Source: Enchytraeus crypticus (Eukaryota; Annelida; Clitellata; Enchytraeida; Enchytraeidae). Taken from it: 64,000 nt of DNA. The notes under the pieces were generated by a model. It did no database searches, was not told the DNA's origin, and saw only the letters and a list, made by a program, of their open reading frames with translations. The DNA is taken from NCBI GenBank assembly GCA_905160935.1, contig CAJHZI010000547.1, forward strand, positions 3,217,501-3,281,500, in the 5' to 3' direction. A program made the position numbers and the translations under genes. Below are positions 33,432-45,389 of this stretch, in pieces. The number at the start of each line of letters is the position of its first letter. The first letter of the stretch is position 1.

Positions 33432-33559
33432 GGCTGGAGCCAATGGCGAAGTCGGTAAGATACTCGACCGCAGATCAGTTGATGTGGGTTCAAATCCTGG
33501 GCTCGCCCGGCACTGACATCGCTTTCGAGTGAGGAAACTGACGTTAACCTTAGCTTTTA
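33432..33559 (+). mobile_element. tRNA-derived SINE, family A
   Basis: GGCTGGAGCCAATGGCGAAG, GGGTTCAAATCCTGGGCTCG and GACGTTAACCTTAGCTTTT. It has the GTTGATGTGGG variant shared with copies at 40913 and 48140. Confidence 0.9.
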
Positions 33560-33639
33560 CAAAGCAACATTAAGAACAAGAAACTTAACCAGGGCTTCTC
33601 TGCATAAATTTCAATAGTTATCATTGGAAAACATATTAA

Positions 33640-35958
33640 CCATTTACAGTCCAACGTTCCCATTTTGGGAACATGGAAGCTATTGCATATTACTCAACTA
33701 TTCTAACGCATAACTATTTAATCATGATGGAAGGCTATTAAGATTGGATAATACTTTCTAAAACTATATAACTTGTTGGGGGCTTGTTCCAATTTTTAAG
33801 TTTACAGAAACAAAATCTGACGCATTTTTCAATTTCTTTATTTTTATTTTGTAAAAATTAATTTAATATTAAATTATGTTTGTAAAATTATAATTTTTGC
33901 GTTATTTTATAGCTAAATATGTGCTTTTTGAAATACTGTAGTAACAGGTGTTGTATATAGTCTACTTTAAAAGATATTCTTCAAAACATGTTATGTTCCC
34001 AAAATGGGAACGTTGGACTGTGTATAAGCAATTTACTGGTATATCTTTTACTACTTTTGCAGCTAAGCTGATTGCTAAAGCATGTCTGTGATGGGTGAGT
34101 CTATGATTTGAACCCTGAAATTCCTGATCCGTAAACGGATAACATACATGTACCTATTTACTGTTTCTCCTGTCATGCAATTACAATTATTTATTGTTGG
34201 TTTATTGCAATGGTTTATCAATAACAGTATTATTACTTATTATAGAGTGAATATGTATTATAGCTGTACACACGGACGGATTCTTCAGGGTTGTAAACTG
34301 AGCAGACTCTTTGATGGGTTGACGATTTTAATTGGTTGACTTCTTGAGGGCCTTGAATTGTTTGACAGCTTGTTAACTTAATTAGCAACAACGCCTAACT
34401 GCCGTGGTTACTAAGCCGTGAATAAAGTAAAGATGAAAGAATCCGTCCCGTGGGATTCTCTAGTGACGAATCAAGAAGACCAATTAAGATTACTGGGTTT
34501 CACTAGTGAAGCCGTGAACTAGCTGTCTATCTGAGATTCTTGTATAACAGAATTTTGTATAACTTGAAGGAATTTAGAGATAATCCTTTAATCGTGTAGA
34601 GCCACCTTTAATACGGGGGGAGGGGTTGCTTGATAATAGGGGTATGTCTGCAGGATATATAAGGGTTGGATTGTTGGAAGTTGTCTACCATCCAGCTTGC
34701 CACGTAGTCCATTTCGACAATTTCTTCATAAGTTATCAACTTATGTCTGATCTCAGTGACAAAGGTTTTAGGGCATGTGGCACTGTGAATGATAACAGGT
34801 GCAACAAGTGGCCTTTGATGACCATACCTCAAATGAAGAAGACCAACCGAGGCCACTTTGACTACAGATCTGATGGACAGGTACTCTTCGTACGATGGAA
34901 CGACAATTCTGTAGTCACAGTTTCCAGCAAATATCTAGGCGTTACACCAGTAAATTCAGCGAAAAGGAGGGTAAAGGGTGTGAAGGAAACTAAAGTAACA
35001 TGACCTGATCTCATCAGAAAGTACAACGAAGGAATGGGTGGGTTTGATGTGTTAAATAGGATGCTGGCTTCGTATCGGCCACGGCTCCGTTCTAAGAAGT
35101 GGTGATGGAATCTGTTTAGCAATGGTCTAAACATGGCAGTAGTTACTGCTTTCAGGTTCTACCAATATCTGCATCCTGACAGCACACTTACTCACATCCA
35201 GTTTCGAAGAACAGTAACGATGGCACTGTTGAGGTCACAGCAGGCACGCATACGACTTGGTGGCCCCTACATGCAACGACATCCGATATTATGGAGTGAG
35301 CCACCACTTGGAAAGCGAAGGCAGGGAAGATGCACTTTTTGTATGACCAATACTCACCCTCACCTACAGTGTGTGAAATGCAAGAAGCGCCTGCATAACT
35401 CTGTTCTGGGCTGTACCACACCAGGCCATAATAACCAGCCAGTTGCATAGCAATAGCACTGTTATTGGACATGTAGTACGTTACACGACTGTAAGGTATC
35501 ATGACTACAGACTGTTATTAGAGAATAAATGATAGTGTTGATATTATTATTTTATTATTGGGATATTTTTTAAGAATGTTTAGATATAATGTAGCTAGAG
35601 AATAAGACATATTAGACTGGCATATATTGAACTAAATGTATTTGATATAGGTAGGGAATACGACTCATTTGATTGGGATTTTTGTAAGGAATGTTTAGGT
35701 TTCATGTTTTCTATTACTCAACTCTTAAATTAGAGAAATTTGTACAAATATTTCAAGCTATATTAACATTGCATCACTGAACGCGTCGTTGCCTATGCAC
35801 AGTCCAACGTTCCCATTTTGGGAACATAAAAATTTTCACATAAAATATAAAAAAATTGTCAAGATGTTTACAAATGCTGTTATGGTAGCCCAAATTGTAG
35901 AACATATCCAAAAATTAGCCATATATGTGAACTCTGTCTATGTCCCGACTGTAAACGG
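33640..35958 (+). mobile_element. piggyBac-type DNA transposon relic with TTAA duplication
   Basis: TTAA at 33636-33639 and 35959-35962 bracket 2319 bp with 12-bp terminal inverted repeats CCATTTACAGTC and GACTGTAAACGG (11/12). Inside, 34626-35450 encodes the C-terminal part of a piggyBac transposase in decayed frames: HFDNFFISYQLM (third catalytic aspartate region), YNEGMGGFDVLN, and a cysteine-rich finger CTFC...CVKCKKRLH. The N-terminal part is missing. A 28-bp palindrome-containing motif occurs three times. Confidence 0.85.
34626..35450 (+). pseudogene. Decayed piggyBac transposase, C-terminal part
   Basis: The first frame, 34626-35003, carries FDNFFISYQLMSDLSDKGFR and GTVNDNR and stops just before the next conserved block. 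The next block (LIRKYNEGMGGFDVLNRMLA) follows a TGA. A frame from 35133 ends in the C-terminal cysteine-rich domain (CTFCMTNTHPHLQCVKCKKR). Stops separate the blocks, so no product is expected. Confidence 0.82.
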
Positions 35959-36002
35959 TTAATGATTCTTCAGTAAGTTTTTACATTTACTTTCTTTTTG
36001 AC

Positions 36003-36865
36003 TGGCACTCCTTTGCTGAGAATTACAATTACTAATAACTCCGTTTATTCTCAAAATCTTGCTCTTACACCTTCTCAATCTGCCAAAAAACCTCGGAGTC
36101 ATATTTGATGAAAACTCTGACTTTAAATCCATATCTTTTCTGTTTGTCTTGCTCTCAATTTCAGATTCATATGATTACGCAAATATGTCCATCTCTTATT
36201 AGAAATTCAGCTACTATCATTGCAAATTCTATTGTACATTCAAAGCCTGATTACCGTAATTCATTATTATATGGATTGCCTCCTTCTTCACTCAATCGTT
36301 TTCAGCACGCAAAATTCTCTTGCACATGTTGTTTGCAAGTCCCCTAGACTTCAATCTCGCACTCTTTCTCTACTTCGCAGTCTTCACTGGCTCCCCATTA
36401 ATCAACTCATAAAATATAAAATAACACTGTTAACTTTCAAAACTCTGCGATTTGGCAAGCTTTCTTACTTAACTGAAATTCTCCTTCCCTATCATCCCTC
36501 ACGTGCACTTCATTCCACTGATGCTAATCTTCTTTCTGTTCCAAATATCCTCACATCTTTTTGGCATACGTTCATTTTCTTATGCATCACCACTTATTTA
36601 TCTTCACTCTTGTTCTTCTCTTTCAACTTTCTGTAGTATGCTTAAGACTTACCTTTTCCCACCGTAGACATAATCAATATAGCCAGATCATTTTTGATCA
36701 CCAGACTGGCTTTAGTTTAGGACCTTACTTCTCAGCACATTTCTTTTGCAGATTGGTCTGGGTGAATTGATCTGTAGTGATGTATGCTGTGGGGATGTCC
36801 CTGACATTGCCTTATGGCCAGGAAACGGACAATAAATTCTGATTGATTGATTGATTGATCATCGT
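36003..36865 (+). mobile_element. CR1/L2-like LINE 3' fragment
   Basis: Begins just after the RT core (GTPLL...[28 protein letters not shown]). It includes HSIVFSTQNSLAHVVCKSPR and ends with the shared 3' terminus plus (ATTG)n. The source family matches 21240-24640. Confidence 0.85.
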
Positions 36866-36889
36866 TGGATAAGGAAGCAGACGTTAAAC

Positions 36890-36890
36890 C

Positions 36891-36938
<48 letters not shown>

Positions 36939-36940
36939 AT
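36890..36940. repeat. (TTA)n microsatellite after LINE tail
   Basis: About 45 bp of TTATTA following AACCTTTATTATT, which is itself a second LINE terminus. Confidence 0.9.
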
Positions 36941-37292
36941 ATAAATATGTGCTATTGAATAAACACATGCAGCATTTTATAACAGAACTAACAGTGGTTT
37001 TTTTGAAGTCTTACAATCACATTCTTTATAAATATAGAAAAGTTCTTGTAATTAAAGAAGAAATTTAGCTTAATAGAGTGTAATGATATCATGATCTATA
37101 AAGTACTAGTACTTCTAGGGAATCAATATACCATATATCTACGTAAGAGTAAGCCTAAGAATTAGCAACAGCTTGGACATAGAAATTTATATTGAAAATC
37201 AAATACTGACCAGAGACATGGTCTTAAATTCATAAAGCACATAAAATACCATTCAATGAAAGAGCCCTACTTTCTTCAAACGTTCTTACAAA

Positions 37293-38081
37293 CAGGGGCG
37301 GATCCAGGAATTTTTTAAGGGGGGGCCCCGAAATTTTTTTTGAGAGTGTACACTTTTTGCTTTCTTCGGGACATGTGATGCAACCAGATAAATTTCTGTG
37401 GGGGGAGCTCAAAATTTGTTCACTACTCCGTTCGGCTCATAGAGAGAGTGTATCCCCGTACCTTACCCCCCCACTCATACCCGTCAGGGGAAAACCTAAA
37501 ATCCTACATTTGTTTCGAAAAGTAGGTTAATTTTTCACCTCTGAAGAAACTCTACGGATCTCGACGAATTGCAAAAGTGACCTAATTTTGGCAGTGGGGG
37601 GCTTAAGCCCCTTCCAAGCAAGGCTGTTTTCACCACTGCTACGGGACAGAGTTCATATGTTTTACTTACACCCTTGTTTCCTCTAATGCAGTGGTTTTGC
37701 ATTGGTTAAAGTGAAAATTTAGAGCTAGTGAAACGGTCAACATTGTTTTGGACCTCCTTCCATTATACAGTGCTCCTAGTATATCCTAGAAAAAAAATCG
37801 AGCTATTGGAACTGAGTTCCCTGTCGTACCCCCCCCTCCGGGCCCCCCTAACCACTGCCATTACAAACATATTTTCACATCGAAATTGCCATAGAAACAA
37901 TGAAAATATACCCTGTCTTACCCCCCCGGGCCCCCCCCTAACCACCTCCATTACTAACATAGGGGCTATTTTCACATTGAAATTGCCTTAGAAACAATGA
38001 AAATATAGTTTAAAATTTTTTATCGGCGGACCTAAGGGTGGGCCCGGGCCCCCCGGGGCCCCCCTCCTAGATCCGCCACTG
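37293..38081. mobile_element. Non-autonomous hAT element with 8-bp TSD
   Basis: The element starts CAGGGGCGGATCCAGGAA and ends CCTAGATCCGCCACTG, inverted repeats of each other. It is flanked by perfect 8-bp duplications CTTACAAA (37285-37292 and 38082-38089). At 789 bp with no transposase, it is G/C-homopolymer-rich, with two internal copies of an ATTTTCA...TTGCC...AATGAAAATATA segment. Confidence 0.88.
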
Positions 38082-39080
38082 CTTACAAATTTTGATTCCA
38101 GTCCCAGAGTTGGTTCAAGTGTAGGTTCAATTCTCACTTCCCCAACTACTTCAAGAGAAACATAAATAACTACAGAAATACTTGTTAGTAGTTTAACTAC
38201 TGGAATAACAACTTTTACGATTAAATAATATATATTTGGTAAAAATATTTGTGCACAAATGATGATACAGTTAGACTGAACAAGTTGTACATTTCTATAG
38301 CCAATATAGTATTTTTATTGCCCTTCAGTAAAATTCCAATAACTGCATTATGCAATGACAATCGCAAATTTTCACAAATATGTCGGTATAATGCTTAATA
38401 CTACAACAATTTAATAGAATAATATATATTACTTACTAAAACCTTATAGTTGTTAGCTTTTCATACTAAACATAACAAATTGAGCGATAATTGGAAGTCA
38501 AAAAGTTTTTATTTACCATCTTTCTTACCATCAAAATCAGGTGCGTTAGATAGTTAGATAGTGAGAATACTTGCATCCGAAGAGAGGGTATTAACTTCAA
38601 AGGATCTTTTCTAGGAAAACAAAGAAATCATATAGTATAACTTTTGAATAAGTAATTACCTATTATATATGGTAAGCAGGTAAATCGATGATTTTTGATA
38701 ATATGTACATGTACCTTAACTTAAACTAGTTGGACAACTTTTCAAATATCACATTTTAAGCCTCTAGGCCTATCGGGAGGCAGTTACTGTTCACCTACCG
38801 ATCATTAATTTTTTTGTAGGTCTAAGTAGCTCAGTCTAAGTGCGTCAGGGTTAAAGATATTAAAGTGTAGATATAAAATATAACGAATAAAATATAAATT
38901 CTTTATTCTGTGGTTTGCATACACGTTGGCCTATTTCACAAATTTAAAATGGCTGTTCCTGATTGAATTCCTAGGATTAATTCCCAATAGAGCTGATCAG
39001 AGAGTATAATTTATGTGATATTGAAAGTAATAGCTATCATCAGAAATAATCATTTCAATATAGTCTGCTTAACTTTTTCT

Positions 39081-39204
39081 GGCTGGAGTCATGCAGTGGT
39101 AATGTCGGTAAGATACTCGACCGCGGATCATAATGTGCGGGTTCAAATCCTGGGCTCACTGACATCGCTTTCGCGTGAGGAAATTGACGTTGGCATTAGC
39201 TTTT
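39081..39204 (+). mobile_element. tRNA-derived SINE, family A, fused to LINE tail
   Basis: GGCTGGAGTCATGCAGTGGT, GGGTTCAAATCCTGGGCTC and a tail ending TAGCTTTT at the exact start of a LINE 3' fragment. Confidence 0.85.
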
Positions 39205-39480
39205 CTCATTTTCTTATGCATCATCACCTATTTATCTTCGCTCTTGTTCTTCTCTTTCAACTTTCTGTAGTAAGCTTAAGACTTACCTTTTCCCACCGTA
39301 GACATAATCGATCTATCCAGACCATTTTTGATCACCGGACCGGCTTTCGCTTAGGACCTTAATTATCACATCTTTTGCAGATTGTTCAGGGTGAACTGAT
39401 CTCTAGTGATGTGTTGTGGGGATGTCCCTGACATAATCCTTGGATGTGGAAACGGACGTAAAACCTTTATTATTATTTAT
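39205..39480 (+). mobile_element. CR1/L2-like LINE 3' end
   Basis: CTCATTTTCTTATGCATCAT onward is the same sequence as 36570-36850. It ends with (TTAT)n. Confidence 0.85.
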
Positions 39481-39489
39481 TTATTTATT

Positions 39490-39930
39490 ATTATTATGAC
39501 CCCAATTCCAATGCCTCTAAAGTTTCATGACATCTGCTTTCCTTCATGTTCACGTTTCACATCCATAGGCTAACAGAAATATTGATCACACCAATGTTAG
39601 CACAATATTTATCTTTATCTTTGTGTTTTCTCAATGCATTTTGTTAGTAATTCTTTTGTTTTTCCAAAAGCCTCTTTCGCCTGTCCTTCTACGTTTTGTT
39701 TCCGTTTCACACTTTCATCATCCGCGATGGTGTCGCCTAAATACTTGAAGCTTCTTAACTATTCCAATCGCGTATTATCTTCTGTAAGATTTACATCTCC
39801 ATGATTCCTATATATACCCTCTCATAACCTTTGTCTTCTTTATATTAATCTTCATGCCATTTCTCAATTCTACGACATTCAGACCATCCATAACTCTTTG
39901 CAATCCTACTTCACAAATATTCTCAAAATC
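39490..39930 (-). mobile_element. RTE-like LINE reverse-transcriptase fragment
   Basis: The minus strand encodes FKYLGDTIADDESVKRKQNV, the conserved F.YLGs.I segment of non-LTR reverse transcriptases, followed by decayed sequence. The left side near 39490-39550 carries CATGAAACTTTAGAGGC without coding. Confidence 0.65.
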
Positions 39931-39969
39931 CAGCAAGAGTCTGCCTATATATAGGCAGACTCTTGCTGG
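39930..39969. repeat. Perfect 40-bp palindrome
   Basis: CCAGCAAGAGTCTGCCTATA is followed directly by its exact reverse complement. It lies at the edge of the minus-strand LINE fragment. Confidence 0.9.
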
Positions 39970-40099
39970 AATAATTAGTTTCGTTCTTCATTTCAAAGCT
40001 GTAGTAAGGAGTACAAAAAGTACCAATCAGGCAGATAGCTGTGCCAGAAATTATATAAATCTTCTGTATCTAATTCTTCACGTCGTGCGACATCTATCT

Positions 40100-40478
40100 T
40101 GCATAACGTTATGAACGGTCCACTTCTTCGGGAGTGGGACGAAGTCATTCTGATGTTCATCGACGAAGGTCAGACGTTCAGAGTGAGGCTCTGAGGCAGG
40201 GAGATGGAACCTCAGGTCGTCACTAGAGACACTTCAGTGACCCCAAGATTCCACTTAATCCTTAGTCGTAACCACCCTTCAGATACCAAAATCTCGGCTT
40301 GTTCTAGCTCTCGAGCACTCCAGAAACATTCGCTCCATGATATACTCCACCTGGATGCTACACTAGAGAGCATTGACATGGGTGCGGGTGAATCCCTGAT
40401 GATTGCGTGTCCACTGCGAAGAAGATCTACCCTGATGTCCACAGTTCTGGATGAGGCTGACAGCCTTGCGTTCATCGA
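40100..40478. pseudogene. Unrecognised open stretch before minisatellite
   Basis: Both strands are open here (+: REWDEVILMFIDEGQTFRV, then a frame from 40204; -: a frame from 40475). Composition is more GC-rich than the surroundings. A related-looking open segment follows the minisatellite at 41240-41360 (+: FYEPEFDTLRDIDFHEIVV). I cannot name it; it may be a retrotransposon or a gene remnant split by repeats. Confidence 0.25.
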
Positions 40479-41122
40479 TGTGCCGGTTAGATTGATAACA
40501 TGCGCCGGTTAGATTGATAACATGTGTCGGTTAGATTGATAACATGTGCCGGTTAGATTGATAACATGTGCCGGTTAGATTGATAACATGTGCCGGTTAG
40601 ATTGATAACATGTGCCGGTTAGATTGATAACATGTGCCGGTTAGATTGATAACATGTGCCGGTTAGATTGATAACATGTGCCGGTTAGATTGAGAACATG
40701 AGCCGGTTAGATCGATAACATGTGCCGGTTAGATTGATAACATGTGCCGGTTAGATTGAGAACATGAGCCGGTTAGATCGATAACATGTACCGGTTAGAT
40801 TGATAAAATGTGTCGGTTAGATTGATAACATGTGCCGGTTACATTGATAACATGTGCCGGTTAGATTGATAACATGTGCCGGTTAGATTGATAAAATGTG
40901 CCGGTTATCACCGGCTGGAGCCAGTAGCGAAGTTGGTAAGATACTCGACCGCGGATCAGTTGATGCGGGTTCAAATCCTGGGCTCGCCCGTCACTGACAC
41001 CGCTTTCGAGTGAGGAAACTGACGTTAACCTTAGCTTTACCAGCTTTTTTAGATTGATAATATGTGCCGGTTAGATTGATAACATGTGCCGGTTAGATTG
41101 ATGGCATGTGCCGGTTAGATTG
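40479..41122 (+). repeat. 22-bp minisatellite split by a SINE
   Basis: About 19 copies of a 22-bp unit containing TGCCGGTTAGATTGATAACA lie before the SINE at 40913-41040; about three more lie after it. A higher-order variant (GAGAACATGAGCCGGTTAGA) appears twice. Confidence 0.93.
40913..41040 (+). mobile_element. tRNA-derived SINE, family A, inside minisatellite
   Basis: CGGCTGGAGCCAGTAGCGAA, GGGTTCAAATCCTGGGCTCG and GACGTTAACCTTAGCTTTAC. Minisatellite units flank it on both sides. Confidence 0.92.
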
Positions 41123-41359
41123 ATTGGTTGACGTTCTCTAATGCAAAAACCGTTCTCAAGTATTCCTCTCCATGCCGACACCAAAGGGCACATGAGAACC
41201 AAGTTTTTCTATCTTGAAGACTGCGAAGCACACTACGAGATCAACCATGGGAGACGATAAACTGTGGTTTTATGAGCCTGAATTCGATACTCTGCGAGAC
41301 ATTGACTTTCACGAAATTGTGGTTGACTTAAATTTGCAAGCCAAAAAGCTCGCAAAATA

Positions 41360-43060
41360 GACTGACCCAGTATAAACAGGTACTCTCTAGTAAACTTTAT
41401 AGTATATGTTAGAGATGTTTTACATAATCGTTGCCAGAGGGAACCAACAAGCATTACATTTTCTTAAGAAACATTGGTGTTATACAACTCCAAAAAGTAT
41501 TCTGCCCCGGCTCCTGTGACCCTTAATCTGGCCCTGCCGGCTTCTGCCCTTACTGCCACGGTCATCCGACGAAATTCTGTCAAGCAGCTACATAATAAAA
41601 TAGTAAAATAAACATAATAACACTATTAATTAATAATAATAATAACAGTACTAATTCTTAGTGCAGGTCGCAATGGTTCAACCATTGTTTAGCAAATCCA
41701 TCAGCAGTGCGTAGGCGAGACAAACCACCACAGAGCTTTGTCATAGGGTAGGCCTACTCTTCCACAATGTGTTGCATAGTTCGCAGAAAAACACAACAAG
41801 GACATCCAGCATTGTTTGTCAGACCCCGTCTATGCTTGCACTCTGCTAATCGACCTTGACCGGTGAATTATTATTATTAATAATAATAATTAATAATAAT
41901 ATTAATATTAATAAATAATAATAATTCTAAGTATTATTAGTAATCCATTTATTTAATTCTATTTTCCCCGTGGTGTGTCAGGGTTTCCCTGTGTTGTATC
42001 CTGGTTGTTTGAAGAATAGATCAACCGGTGGCGGCAAGTGTCGTAGAAGGCGACTAAAATACGAAGCACTAAGATACAAACCAACGTCAAAAAGGGCATT
42101 CGGTTGGTGAACTCCTAGGCTCCAGAAGTAGCCACAAAATTTTCTACAACGAATAGGAGAGATTTTGATATGGTATGGGACAAAGAGGAGTGGAGAAGGT
42201 CATTCTTATCCCGACCCTAGTTAAACTGGGATCTAAGGGAAGAAGATGATGATTATTATTATTAGTAGTAATCTATTAGAATAATGTGCAAATTCAAACA
42301 TCAAAACTCAAAGATAGTTAGAATTACTTTCTACACAAGTTGTAATGATAGCCGTAGTAATTAAGATAACAAATAGGCGAGTGCAATTTAACAACAACCT
42401 CAGAAGAGTTAGACATAAATACAGCGTAAACGGTTCTCACGTAATTTACTTTAAATTATCACTGTAACTTTTATAGCCGTACTTAGATTATGACTGCTAG
42501 CTTAATTAAAATTTTCGTCGAATTCTTTACGTTCGGATTTCACTGTATTTTAAATGAAAACTAGCATTACATTTCCAAATTTCTAATTCTTTATAATTAA
42601 TAGGATCATAAAATGGAGAGAATTTGGTATTATTTTCATATTGCATACTATTGGATCGATTGCCGTAGCCTCACACAACGTTGAAAGCCTGATATAATTT
42701 AAGAACTTAAAAATTTATATTTTAAAAACCTCAAAAAATGTTAAATACAACAATATATCGTTTATCTTATTGTAGTGAATAGTGCAAAACCATGTCATCC
42801 ATATAAATCCTCCCAAGGCTAGAAAATTAGATCTTTATGGTTGAAATCTTGTAAGTCAACTTCTCTTTTCAATCATCCCCACTGACATTTCCTATGCTTT
42901 TAGTTTCAATATTTCTGCCTTCTTTAGCATTAACTTAGCAGATATACCTCGTAATCATTAAATTTCTAAATAATGAACTGCAAATAAAGATATCAGTACG
43001 GCAAACAAAATCTAGAGATATGTCGGGCAAAGTAAAATAACTCAGACTCGAGCTCAGCAA
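41360..43060. other. Intergenic repeats, no gene seen
   Basis: Contains an ATT/AAT-rich tract at 41870-41930. A LINE-like piece at 41960-42250 includes AGGCGACTAAAATACGAAGC and ends CCCTAGTTAAACTGGGATC with ATGATGATT. The rest is AT-rich without coding signal. Confidence 0.45.
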
Positions 43061-43300
43061 AGTGTGATGATCAAGAGGCAGAAAGTCCAAACAGTAGGAG
43101 CGGAGAAAGAAAATGAACGTCTACCTAACGAAGTGAGAATATTAGTAATATTGAGCAGTTTGGCATCGCAGTTTAGCATCGGACGAGCGAAGCTTACGAG
43201 TTGGTTGATATTGTATTAGGAGATCAGAAAGGTAAGAAGGTTTACCAAAGAGAAGTGTTTTGAAAGTTAACAGAGCAATTTTATACCTAAAAAAGAGATA
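43060..43300 (-). mobile_element. CR1/L2-like LINE fragment
   Basis: Resembles 21480-21720 (for example AAAGGTAAGAAGGTTTACCA and AGTGTTTTGAAAGTTAACAG), i.e. the C-terminal coding part on the minus strand, heavily decayed. Confidence 0.55.
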
Positions 43301-45276
43301 AATTATTAAAGTCATTTATCTGTTTAGAAAGCACATCATGCAGTGACGGGTAGAGAAATGGATTTGAACCCTACACTTACTAATCTGCAGTAAGACTTCT
43401 TGCCAATGTGCTAATGGCTCGGCCTCCTACTAAATTGTCAATTTTGAATCTTCAAAATTAAGAGTAGACTTATTTAAAAGTTTTCTGACGGATTAATACA
43501 GCAAAGCGGGTTTTATCTGGCAATTTCTAATCTTATAACGAAAATAGCCCATAATGATTGTGCTGCCTAACTGTTTGAGCTATATGTGAACGAAAATAAT
43601 GCAAATAATCAGACCAAATACTCCTTGGTTTAATTCAACATCAATATACAAGAGTTTACAGTAAGCTGGTATTGTTAGTGATAGAATAAAGAGTGCGCAA
43701 AAAATACAAACCGTCAAAACATTATAAAAACAAACACGCAACAGAACTTCTAACGTCAACAAAGTCTACAAGTTAATGAGCAGTACATCAGCCTTAAAAA
43801 GCACGGCATGATTTGCGCATTAATAATTACCTGACGTATTTCTGATACACTTATAAGACTGTGAAAAAGAAAAGGCTAGTTGTTGATATAGCGATACATT
43901 AATACAACAGACTAATTCAAAGAGACGACAGAATGTTAACAACTAATCGGAAAATTGCATTGTAAATATTTTATAACAAACGTAGTATTATTACAAAATA
44001 AATTACACAAAAATTATTCGCTTACAAATATAAAGCCAAGCAGTTTACTATAATATGGAAGCGGATTTTCTTCTGTATTCGCACATTAATTACAACATCA
44101 GCTCTACTCTTTGCAACCTCGCAGTAATTATTGTTTACACAAATATCATTATTTAGGTAAGTGTCTTAAACTTTTGCATTTATAGAAATCAAATAGCCGA
44201 AATGCTAAATGATGAAGAGAGAATGCTAAATGATGATTATGAGCCATGAATTAGTGGTAGAATTAGTGATAGAAATGTTTAGTGAACATAACAAGACTCT
44301 TGAATACTAAATCGATATTTAGACTAACACCCAACGACGCACAACACATAGCAGTTTTTAATGTACAGTTTCCATTAAACACACATCAAACGACTAAATG
44401 CCATTCAGTTGATATATGATTTGCTGATATATCTTTAATAGTACACACCTTAAATTTTCACACTTTCAAAAATATTACACCAATTTATAGAAAGCAATTT
44501 CCAGCACTTGAAAAAGTGAACAGCTAAACTCATTATAGGACAGCGTTCGAATATTTAAATTGGAATGCAGAGCCATTTGCATTGAAATGGATATGATATG
44601 GCTGTCAAAGACAATTCTAGACAATTCTACAATTATAACTAACATGCTGATGAATACATTTAATAAAATTGAAAACAGATTCCAGTAGACATTGCATGAT
44701 CATGCAGCTTAAACCATATGCTATTTTTAGGTTTTTAGTTTTACTTTAAGCTAAATATAAAGCTGTAAAAAGCATAGGTGCTAGTTAAAGGTACAAAGCT
44801 TAAACTAGATACCAGTTTATAATGTTTAAACTAGATGCTGCATGTAGTTTAAGGTATAGTACTTCACTTAGACGCTATTCTAATATCTATTTAGATGGCA
44901 AATTACACATATAAAGCTACAATACAACAACAACACGAGAGAGCGAATAGCTTTAGCAATACACGTAACATAAATTAGCACGGTCCTCACTCATTATTAA
45001 CTGTCATATGCACAACAAAGCCTGGTTACTGCTGCGGCTGATATGCCAAAGATAAAAAGCAAGAATAACAGAATATGCGAACATTAGGCATTGTATTATG
45101 AACCTAAGCTGCAGGTGACTGATTGAAGACGTACATTTCTACCTGTCCCATCCAACAACCACACATCTTTGATTTAACAAATCTGCTGATCCCACCGCAG
45201 TACATTACTGCCCACTACATAGCACGCGATGCCTTTTAGAGTTTCAACGTACTGTGTCTGGTTTGTACGGTAATTC
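43301..45276. other. AT-rich 3' flank of the ARL6IP1-like gene
   Basis: No convincing exon. A diverged SINE remnant lies around 43330-43425 (GGATTTGAACCCTACACTTA on the plus strand). It should contain the 3'UTR and polyadenylation site of the gene ending at 45277. Confidence 0.4.
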
Positions 45277-45389
45277 TTAGTTGGATTTAGCTTTGTTCTT
45301 CATTCCTGAGATCTTTTCCTTGGCCTGATGGAAGACTTTGTCCAGGAGTCCACTCTTTCTCACTCCAGGACAAAGCGCCAACCCAAGAA
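45277..45389 (-). CDS. ARL6IP1: ARL6IP1-like last exon
   Basis: The acceptor is ATGTTGTAG. It encodes [20 protein letters not shown] and [16 protein letters not shown], then TAA. One base from exon 5 completes its first codon (V). Confidence 0.88.

Noticed and set aside
37728-37991. 87-aa ORF at 37.8 kb and its antisense partner
   Set aside because: Falls wholly inside the non-autonomous hAT element; no transposase similarity.
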